Made by a program: the position numbers and the translations under genes. A DNA stretch of 64,000 nucleotides from Urechis unicinctus (Eukaryota; Annelida; Polychaeta; Xenopneusta; Urechidae). The notes under the pieces were generated by a model. It was not told where the DNA came from. It did not search any database and was given only the letters and a program-made list of their open reading frames with translations. Positions 54,027 to 64,000 of this stretch are shown one piece after another. The DNA lies in NCBI GenBank assembly GCA_034190875.2, contig CM067343.1, positions 40,860,616 to 40,924,615 of the forward strand. Direction: 5' to 3'. Within the stretch, counting starts at the first letter, position 1. Each line of letters opens with the position of its first letter.

Positions 54027-56187
54027 TTGTATGATATTATATGGTTACGAAAATTTGCCTAGATTCTGCCTTAACGGTTTTGTAAACTACCGAATTCCTG
54101 ACTACGCAATTAGCTTTTGTCATCGAAAATTGCATTGTTGTTGATTAGTTTGCGGGTTTGTGCATGCTGTTACATAATGTTTATAACTGTAATCATGGTA
54201 TATATTCATCTTATGAACACTCAAAGGATCTTGCAAATAAGACATTGCCCGATCATTTCAAATTAAATTGGGCATTTGTGCTCAACCAGTTAGTTGGTCC
54301 CAATGTGCATTAGGAGTGATTCTAACTTGCAGTTGTTCTGGCATTCAAATTTGCATTCCTGTCTATTCATGTTCTTCATTGTAAGTGGGATTAGGGATAT
54401 CTACCGGGAATAATTATTCCAACTGACTTTGCTATGGGTTTACTGCCTATTAGGCGGACAACGACCCCTCTAAATATGTTATATATTGATTTTATTGCGG
54501 GCTATGTGGCGTACTGAGCTCAGAATGTCTGTCCTATCGATGTGAATGGCTCTACTCTACTTCGTGTTAATTTTCTATCAACAAACACCGCATAACGTGC
54601 CCAATCGCCATGCTCACTCCCAGTTTATTCGAAGAGGGAGCTTGCATACAGCATGCATTATGAGTAACGGAAATAAATGGTCCTACATTTTAATATGTAT
54701 TTGCTCATTCGAAACAAATGTATTCATTATCGATCCAACCCACACTAATCGATGATATATTCATAGTTTAAGTGAATCTCTACTTGCTTATCCTCACATG
54801 TTTATAGCTTGCTTTGGCAAAATATTCGCAGTGGAAACATTGAAGCCATTCAAATGCGCATTTATTATCCGGTTTATGCTAATGAACCACTAGATTTTCC
54901 CGACTGAGGCGTCAATTCAATATAGTTACTTGTGGCACCATCATGAGCAACAGCCCTTCACATGGAGGCACTTTGGTTTCCAACCAATATTGCGAAAACG
55001 ATTCATATATAACATATGTCGTGGAAGTAAGTACACATTCGTCAGGTCGTTTATATGACGATAGGCAACCACGTTTGCATTTGTTATCACCGTGTACGAC
55101 AAATGAGATACATATCTGTGGTACTTAAAATGGACATGTGCTGTGCTGAGAGTATGAACATAACCGTTATGAAAAGATGCTATACTAATCCACATACTGA
55201 AATCTTGGGTTGTCCTAGAATTTGTATTTCTCTGGATTGTTTGTGGCTCGCTATCATCTTTAATATCAAACATTTGCGCTCTAAAGCTGCATATAGATTA
55301 ATCACATGCTTATTCTATAAAGAAGACCATGCGAACAGCTGTATGCAGCTATTTTGAAGCCAGGAGATATGATTAGTATTATTTACTACTGTGTTGCTTT
55401 GATTGTTGTTGACAGCGTTGTCCTGTGAATTCCATACAGCTGCTACATTCAGATTGAAACAGGCATGTTCAATTACATTGATTGACGCTAAACAATATAG
55501 ATAAAGAATACTGACTACTCATTTACCTTATGCTGATGGCAAATCGCAGCGTAAGTTGTCAACCAATAGTCATTCACATGCTTTTGGCACAAAAGTACCA
55601 TTGTGGAAACATAAACCCGAATAGTTGCAACACTAATCGCATGTAATAGCCATACAGATTGCTGTGATTAACTAATGAAGTTTGGGGGCTTGTATGCGAT
55701 TGTGTTTGAAGAAGTAATGTGATGGCATGCATGCCTTTGGCTTGAGATTGTTCGGGTGTGTATTCAACAATATTGAACTGAAGGATATCCCTTGTTATTG
55801 TCTTGCTAGACGTCTCTAGTCGAACTGAAATATGTTGACCTAATGAAGAAAAAACGTCTATACCTATATGCATCGTCATTCACTCAATGCATTATCATTT
55901 ACCCAACATACAAAATTTGCGACCAATTATATCAGAATCACAAATACCACTGCTCGTGAATTGCTTGCCTGATTGTCTTCCAAAATGATCATGCACCGAA
56001 TAATTAGACATCCGGGTTATAGCTGGTTGTTTGTGATCTTTGAATGAAAATCATACAATGGAGTTGCTTTGATGACAGATTTGTCGAAATGATTGATTGC
56101 TGGCAATTGATTGGCTTTGGATTAATTTTAAAGATACTTTATACATAAATGCTGTTTCATTTGAAAGCATGGTGCACTAACGCAGAT
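54027..56187 (+). repeat. Large duplicated block, copy B, left part
   Basis: It pairs with 5433-7245. It has about 148 and 300 extra bases (near 54870-55017 and 55105-55410) relative to copy A, which open 100-110-codon frames with no recognisable domain. A 101-codon minus-strand frame (55574-55879) has an open partner (6623-6862), but differences between them are mainly amino-acid-changing. Confidence 0.9.
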
Positions 56188-57981
56188 GTTTACAATGAAC
56201 AGCTCTACAGCAAAAGTGGTTGATTGTGTTTAAACATGCTTAGCTGGGCATCGGTTTCCTAAAGCAACTCAGCCTTTTCCCAGATACGACGGAATTACAA
56301 ATCATTCTAACTCTATCGCGCATGGAATCATGTTAGATTGTCTTTAGCGTTCGACCAAAATGCTTTCTGGGATATTTCGGTTGCATGATGCAGCCATCAA
56401 TGTTGGACGAATAGACATTTCAATACGCCCCCGTAGCTCACCAAAATAAGCTTTATCGCCCATAGAATGAGTCAAAAGCGTGTTATATGGACCATGTTTA
56501 GGGTCAAAACAGGGACGCAAGGTACTGCTTGGTATCAATGTAGTATATTGGCGAAACAATGGTCCTTAGTACACGGCTATATTTGGTGTTTGTCAGTTTC
56601 ATGAGTCCTTGCATGAAGGGCGATGTTCAATATTAAACGCAACGACGTGATGTAATTTTATAATGTCATCCAAAAGCTATCGCAATAAATACCACAGTCA
56701 TGAATATAATGCGAATAAATACCACGGGCATCCAACTTAATACAACACTACTCTTTGTCGAATCCAGTGGTTGTTGCCATGTAAATCTTTATTACTGTGC
56801 ACAAGCACGCGTATTTGGATTAATGTTGTTTATCAGTTCCCTGCAAAGCCATTATACTGACGCAGACACTATAACTCTGCAGATTCATGCGGCTAAAACA
56901 AACCAGTCTCACCTAATTTCAGTTTAAACTTCATGTTTAATATCAAACTCGTAGCAAGTCATCGACTATCCTCCCGCGCACTATTAAACCACCTTTTGAG
57001 ACTAGCAACACCGATAGTTTTATTAGCCCAGCATATCCGTCGTCTAGCGAATCAATACAAGCCACGCGGTCTCTCGCCTTTTTTTAGCACACTTGCTTCC
57101 TACCAACCGCTCACTAAGGTAATGATTAATTAGGTCTAAGACAGCTTAGCCTCGGTTAGTGACCTCTGTCGTAGAAATACTGAAACGTTTTGGTCATCAT
57201 TGCCACAAGCCATGTGTTTAGTGGGCATATGTTCTAAAAACAGTACAGGTTTGCATTTAATAAGTTATCCGGTCAATATGCATTACTTACTTAGGGTCAC
57301 AACATCGTTGTAACAAAACCTTTATCAGTATACATCCTGATAACATACAGTAATTGGCAGTAATTATGGTTTTAACTCGTTGGAGCAATATCTGCTGTAA
57401 ACCTAGTGAGCGCGCAGCTATACCGCACAATATGCAACACCCTCAACAATATGTGAACTAAATAGAGCTTAATTGAGAGCTGTAAGGAATGTTGATCAAA
57501 ATGATCCGCCAATCACAAGTGAACCCTTATAAATATACAAGTTGAGGAATGCACTGCATTATATTACCGGAATATTGGCAACTCTGTTATGCTAAACGCT
57601 GGCGGTTGAGCCGAAAAGGTTTTTTTCGTTACGATATCCGGGAATAACTTGGACCCATCAAAATAGAAAGGTTGAACGACATTACATTGAACCTTTGGAT
57701 TGATATGAGCACTTATGCAAGTGAACTCATATGTCTCGGGCGATCATGTGTGTAACGACGATCCTTGGTAAAAAGCAGGACCAATCTCTCTGATCGAGGA
57801 CGATTCATTACTTGGGTTTATAGCTTCAATCGTACATGGCTCAGCATTTGGCAATAACTCGCAGCAATTTCCCGCCTGATTGACCACGTATTTCCCCAAT
57901 TTGTCTTTGGTCATGATAGGGATTTAACCCAGTGGAATAAATGATACTGTATGGCAAACCATCGGTAAGCTAAGTCTTCAT
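56188..57981. other. 1.8-kb segment present only in copy B
   Basis: Copy A runs directly from cgcaga to tatgtttgtctttg (about 7246-7263). In copy B these are 1794 bases apart. The segment has no recognised domain (frames up to 75 codons), no evident terminal repeats and no clear target-site duplication. It may be an insertion in B or a deletion in A. Confidence 0.7.
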
Positions 57982-58260
57982 TATGTCTGTCTTTGAAAGG
58001 ACTATCTTTGAAAGTATAAAAAATTTCGTAAGGCGTCATATGAGCTTAAAAAAGCTGAATCGGGATGATGCCAGGCCGAGCAGAAGGTGCAGCTTTATGT
58101 ATGGATGATATCGTAGCTGTAATGTTACAGCACAAATTTGACCTGATTGCTAGTAACTATTGCTAATCTAGCCCGGGTTCATTCAAAGTTTGGTCGGAAC
58201 ACTAAAAGGCTTCAAATAGCTTGGTTCCTAAGAGTGACGACACATACGCGAAACTTTTAA
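57982..58260 (+). repeat. Large duplicated block, copy B, middle part
   Basis: It matches 7247-7560: gtctttgaaaggactatctt, ttcgtaaggcg, gatgccaggccgag, tatcgtagctgtaatgtta and taagagtga-gacanat occur in order. A stretch around 7372-7420 is missing here. Confidence 0.88.
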
Positions 58261-58562
58261 GGATATGCACGGATCCTGTTGATAGAGTTAGTGTGTCTCC
58301 GTTCTGACCTTACAACACTGCTACAGATAGAGGCACAATTTGTGGACGAATTATTTATTTCAATGGCCCTTTCCCCATAAGCCGATCTGCATTATCAATT
58401 CGTCATCTAGCTCTTGTCCATTTCTAAAATTAACTACACAGAATATTATTCACTGAATGCTTTAAACAAATATTGCACATGATCAAGTCTCAGCAGTCAC
58501 AAAGTGTCAGTTGAGAGTATAAAAATAATAAAAACGCAATAATGATGTACGTTGATGGTAAA

Positions 58563-58617
<55 letters not shown>

Positions 58618-59616
58618 CTTATGGTTTTAACAACGGGATCGATAATGACGATGATGACCCGGTAACAACGCAGTGATGCGTTATCTCTTTTTAGAGAATG
58701 GTAAGGTTTAACGACAAAAAATGTTTGTGATCGTATATCCTGAATATGGAATTCGTTGTGTGAATATTAACGATTGACTAGTTATGAGAGACTCTAGTAT
58801 CTATTATCTGGCTTGTTAACGGAAGCGCGAATATTGATGGTCGTGAAGTATATTTTAAAACGGCAATGATTAGGGATTGCTCCGATCATATTGCACAATC
58901 ATACGGATAGATTTAGAACCCGTTATTGAATTAGGTAATTATAACTTCACTTGTACCGTGACACATATGTGATTAGGATCGTAGGCTCTTTTGTGACAGA
59001 TTTTGACACTTAGTGAGGTTCTAATATAATGGGACAAGAAATATTAGGCACGTGCACTATTGTGAGCCTACATAGTGCCAACAATCTGGATGAAAAACGC
59101 TAGCGGCACAGTAAAAGAAGTTCAATGACCGGAGCCCCCACAACGTAAAGTAACAAGGTATCAAAGGAGTGGCGTTGAGTGGGATCCGTGTCATGATATT
59201 ACATTACCAAACAAAAGCGTCATCTAAAGCGTCACTGTCTGCATATGCCTTGGTGCAAATTACGTTACAGGTACCTTCTGTTAGTACAGCTAATCAACAG
59301 GTAACGATAAGCATGCCCAGGATCAGTATTAGTCAAGTCATACAGCGCGCCTTCTGAGGCAGAACGTTCAAAATATATCCTTGTTGATTGTGTCCATTTT
59401 CCAAATTAATTTTATAGCCAATACCTAACCGATCTAGGCCACGTCTCAACCTTACATCTGGAGCAGCAACTACCCTCTCTTTCCCGACAAGCCTATCGCA
59501 TACCCTATAAGGTTGTCATGTGCATCATAGTTGGTCCATGTGATAGTTTCTTTATTAAAGCATGTTAGTTCCACTTTTCCTTTTCTGTTTTTTTCCTCCG
59601 AAGAATGTTTGCTGTC

Positions 59617-59619
<3 letters not shown>
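58261..59619. other. Copy-B-specific spacer inside the duplicated block
   Basis: No partner was found in 7561-8520. It contains the GAT repeat listed separately. The longest open frame is 62 codons, and nothing else is recognisable. Confidence 0.45.
58563..58616. repeat. (GAT)18 trinucleotide repeat
   Basis: Eighteen uninterrupted GAT triplets are followed by shorter gatgacgatgatgac remnants near 58645. It has no equivalent in the duplicated copy. Confidence 0.98.
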
Positions 59620-60062
<443 letters not shown>

Positions 60063-60122
60063 AGCCTATGCGTGTACGCTTTTTTTTTTGCATAATTATA
60101 TCTAAATAGTTTCTAAACACGC

Positions 60123-61012
60123 CGACACAGCGGTAGCAGTTTCAAGGTACAGTGTGTATGCAGATTGGACATACCAACGAGTTTTTCAAAATGTTACTTT
60201 AACCAATTTGTATTACTATCATCGATATTGCTTGAGACTGCTGATATATCTACTCGTTTTTTAGGGAGATGATTCGAGTCACCGTGTAATGTCCGCCTTA
60301 TAAAAGTAATAAGGATTATGGCGCTGAGCAAGATATTAATGCCTTCGCAATCTACTAATATATTATTTTTGCTGCCTCATACACCAGAACCAGCTGTTCG
60401 TATGTCCAATCAGCATTAACATGGTTAACATTTAAGACTAGGATATGCCTGGTGACATGTTTCTCTTCCTTTGCCAAACAAATATGTTTACCTGCTTTGC
60501 TGTGTCGCGCCACATGAATCAACTGCTGCCATATTGCTGGGTTCATCAATGTTTATCCTGTCATTCCTTGAAGAATGTCAACAAGACCATGCGGCTAATT
60601 ATTAGGACCCTGAGAAATTACTTTATATCAACCAATCACCATTATGGTGTTTCTGAGCATGTCTATGACACTTTCACAGTTCTGTGGCAATCACTCGCTT
60701 CTTCTAGGTTAGTAGGGTCGGCTTCATCTCATGCCTTTTACCACGTGCTTGACACGTGTTAAGCACTTAGACTGTACATGCTTCCCATTGTGTAACCTTT
60801 TTAAACTCTTCATGAGGAAATGTTGTTCTATCGTCGACAGTTCATTAACATGCACCTACTAGCAGGTGACACCCAATCCTCTTGGGCAATTAAGCCAATC
60901 CTACATTGACAGCCTTTAAAAAAAGTAGAAGAGCAGCAGTCGATGATAAACAAAGGCTGTCCTCCATTCTTCACACCTTTGACTAAAATATGCGCATGTT
61001 AGTGGCTAGCAG
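60123..61012 (+). repeat. Large duplicated block, copy B, right part 1
   Basis: It pairs with 8521-9409, including the stem-loop pair at 60853-60886. The plus frame 60445-60762 (105 codons) is intact here but frameshifted in copy A, and substitutions are mostly non-synonymous. Confidence 0.9.
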
Positions 61013-61334
61013 TCTTTCTGTTTGTTAATACACAACTGCAAGTCAAATCCCACAAACCATTCAATCGTGTAACACACCGTTACATCTGGAGGAATCACTG
61101 TCGACGGTTAAGTTTAAGACCATGCCAGATTCAATTATATAACATCGTATCATAAAACATTCAATACGAACACACACACAAACCATCCTGCCTATGTTTC
61201 TAACCTTAAGTTATACAGGCGAGGACCCGAGGTAACATTGGTGAACGGTGTGCCCCATTGATAAATGGTCTACATAGGCGAACTCAACAGTATTAATAAG
61301 ACCGAACAAGGAAATTGCTTCACCATACACGACG
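61013..61334. other. 322-bp segment present only in copy B
   Basis: Copy A joins ctagcag to aaaactac directly (9403-9418). Copy B has 322 bases between them, with no open frame of note, no terminal repeat and no recognised family. Confidence 0.8.
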
Positions 61335-61477
61335 AAAACTACTTACGATTTAATTTGAGCAATGTTTGGTCAGCCTGTGGCTATATATTATGCTCTTATT
61401 GGTGGTTTATAACGAAGCGAATGTTCACGCTTATCAGGTTAACATCTTATATATTCTGTCCATACGCCCTCGCTCTG
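61335..61477 (+). repeat. Near-identical duplicate patch (partner 9411-9553)
   Basis: The first 64 bases are identical to 9411-9474, and about 6 differences occur over 143 bases. This is clearly better conserved than neighbouring duplicated sequence. In copy B it is flanked on both sides by segments absent from copy A. Confidence 0.9.
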
Positions 61478-63394
61478 ACATTATTAAGGTGAGATGTGCG
61501 TCTTTATTATACTACGCAAGTTTGGATTTATTTTTCGATTGTGTTTCCTTTCAAGCATATGTTTAATCACAGCACTGGATTCATAATCAGTATAAACTGC
61601 AAAATAAGGCGAGGAGTTAGCTAAATTGTGCCTTCCAATAGCAATAACTATGTTTAAATAACTGCCAATGTTGTTTCATATACTGATCATGTGATACCGC
61701 TCGCCAATGGCCTGGTGTATGCGTTTTATATTTAAGTATTGCGATAAAGACTAATACGAAAATAACCGTTGTAAATTTCCATTAATACAAGGTTTCAACT
61801 TTTGACAGATATTTCAGGCCACATTATTCGCACTGACTACAGAAATGGGTGTAAGTTAAAGGTAATGGTAATATTGGGGTTTAACGTCACTTTCAACCAC
61901 GAGGTGATATCGTGCCGGTGATGGATGAGGATGATTGTGATGCTTGGACAGCTCCCCTTAGATGCCATCGCCCACTTGGCACAAACGCTTTGCTTAGACC
62001 TGGCTGCGAAACCCATGTGTATTATCGAGTAATTTGCAATGCTCGTGTTTGTAACGGCCAAACGTGCTATTGAACCTGAAAAAAAGCAATTTTAGTGGCT
62101 GTTAAAAACAATATGATATAATTACACTGATAGAAGAGTGTAATAATAATTTTTTGAAGTAGTTCCTCTTACACGATCGATCATTTGCACGAAATCTCCT
62201 CCCAATGTAGACTTTGTTGTCCGACTTTACTGACAGAAATTAGCTCAATGACTAACGCCGCTTTAATTGCTATTTGTATATTCAGACTGCTCTGAAAAAC
62301 ACAGTTTTTTTGCCTCCATTTTCAACACATTCCCGCTCAGTAATATACCTCATTGCTGCTATCTAAATTGGCAGAGAAGCAACTGTAACAACTATAGTAG
62401 CTGTAAGTTCAACCATGAAACACAAAGCAACTACTGTTAGCAATTATTTATCAGTCCACACTATTAACATTTCACAGCAGTTGGTTAGTATGGTCAATTA
62501 AATCGTATTGGCATTTCGTGGTTTATTTCGCTTGATAAATTGAATCCTGATATTGTTATGCCACAGAAGCTGATCGCTTGTTTGTTTGTGATGCAATCAC
62601 TAACAATACATATTATGTTAACGGCTCCAAGAATGCCTTCAAAGCAAGAATGTCAATTAATTATGGATGACACGGTTTTCATAAGTTTATGTACTGAAAT
62701 TCCGTAGGCTTTTAGCACGTATAAGGACATGTCAATGCAACTCTATCCACTGAGTTGTTTGCGTGTTAATCATTTTCCTAAAACCGATTTCACTATAAAA
62801 GAGCACGATTTCTCATTCATTTAATTGGCATACGCTTACGTCATGTAGATCGGGAAAGTAATTCACGAAGTACTTTTATTTATTTAAACCATCCGTGACA
62901 TCTCATTACTCGCTTACATCTTAATATTATTGTATGTATGCTTGTGGTGTGTAATGGTACACTTGTGACAATGATTACTGCATACTAGAGAGATTACCAT
63001 CTATCTAAAGCCAATTTGGCTGGATGTATTCAATAGCAATTAGCACATTGCATTCGAATGCAGCGCAAATAACGCAAGGATTATCAGATAATAGATATAA
63101 AACGCCATGGTCAATCATACAAACGTCGAACAATATTCTTTCGAAGATATTTCTGATATTTGAGACATTAATTACGCCTCGCATTGTGTTAACATTTTGT
63201 TTTTTGTTTTCTAGGTGAATATGATCAGTGATGACACTCCAGATGACGCCAAGTACGCCAAATATGCTACGTAAATTTTGATTAACTGAGGTGTTACGAC
63301 TCAAAAGAGTCGCTGTGGTTTGAATTTGATGCAAAGCAAGGTGGTAATGTGGTTTCCATGTCGAATTCTGGATATTGTCAGCTACATTTATTTG
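61478..63394. other. 1.9-kb segment present only in copy B
   Basis: Copy A joins cgctctg to ctacatc at 9553/9554. Copy B has 1917 bases between them. Open frames reach 109 codons (minus, 63005-63334) with no recognised domain. No terminal repeats were noticed. Confidence 0.75.
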
Positions 63395-64000
63395 CTACAT
63401 CGTGTGCTGTTCTTAAAATAGTTATTTAACTCCACGTCGAAGTTGAAAGGCTATCCAACTGGCATGCAAGGTATTACGTACGATATATCTGTAGCGGTTT
63501 ATCGAATGTTAATACGCCAACCCAGAAGTACGATGCAGTGGTTGAAGAACATAGACTGAGGTGGTGAATACGACAAGGGTACCCGTCGGCGACAAGATAT
63601 TTCATACCTCGCTGTATATATGGATAAAGAGGTTCGGCGCTGGGAAGCGTGACATCGGGAATCATTTGACTACGTTTAAGTGCCTTAAAGGTGCCTGCTT
63701 ATGCGATTATTTTCCGCACGGTTAATTAATGAAAAACATGTGACCACCATTAAATTGACAGCTACTGACATGCTCAATCCCAAAACCCATTTATTTGTCT
63801 AGACGGCCGCAATCATTTAATTACAGAATACGCGAACCAACATGGAGGTATTCCAAACCCACCAACAGAGCTTAATAAAAGAACAAGCACTAATGCAAAT
63901 ATAATCAATAACATGCATACAAACAAACACACACATATGCAAATACACATATACTCATTTATGCTTGTTTTATACATGAACATAATGTACAAATTTATGA
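63395..64000 (+). repeat. Large duplicated block, copy B, right end
   Basis: It pairs with 9554-9667 and 9961-10430: tgttcttaaaatagt, gtttatcgaa, tgttaatacgcc, gacaagatattt/aaaagatattt, acccatttatttg and atgcaaatataatca occur in order. Copy A continues into a TA array at this point, but here the window ends. Confidence 0.9.

Overview
No intact, recognisable gene could be supported in this window. It reads as eukaryotic, repeat-dominated, non-coding DNA. It is clearly AT-rich by eye and CpG is not obviously depleted. It carries very long (TA)n arrays, a (TGTA)n array, and relics of non-LTR retrotransposons: an APE-type endonuclease fragment, and a reverse transcriptase followed by RNase H. That combination suggests an animal nuclear genome, more likely an invertebrate. 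I cannot name the clade.

The window is built largely from diverged copies of itself. (1) About 5.43-10.43 kb pairs with 54.03-64.0 kb, same orientation, at roughly 80-97 % identity depending on the patch; four large segments are present in one copy only. (2) 36.69-37.19 plus 40.55-42.61 kb pairs with 44.40-46.57 kb; a 3.4-kb segment interrupts the first copy. (3) Between about 11 and 37 kb, short homologous modules recur in a consistent order, as expected of an old, decayed array of units a few kb long. (4) Smaller pairs are 1-115 with 51.61-51.72 kb, 3.74-4.07 with 48.35-48.66 kb, and 10.93-10.99 with 53.09-53.16 kb.

Eight long TA-rich arrays (near 5.0, 10.4, 15.1, 29.6, 46.6, 50.7, 52.2 and 59.6 kb) each lie close to an edge of one of these paralogous blocks.

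Coding relics are few. The plus strand at 12.57-14.04 kb holds a broken reverse transcriptase/RNase H (LINE, 5'-truncated). The minus strand at 14.2-14.8 kb holds a broken LINE endonuclease, probably from another element. The only open frame unlikely by chance outside simple repeats is a 198-codon minus-strand ORF at 38908-39504. It lies inside the 3.4-kb segment missing from the paralogue and looks weakly like a retrotransposon Gag. A tRNA-like Pol III promoter remnant sits just upstream of it on the same strand. Other open frames are short, or are products of (TA)n or (TGTA)n repeats.

Nothing indicates genes working together. The interest lies in the repeat architecture, the insertion-bearing paralogues, a strong double hairpin at 29.08-29.17 kb and the isolated 198-codon ORF.
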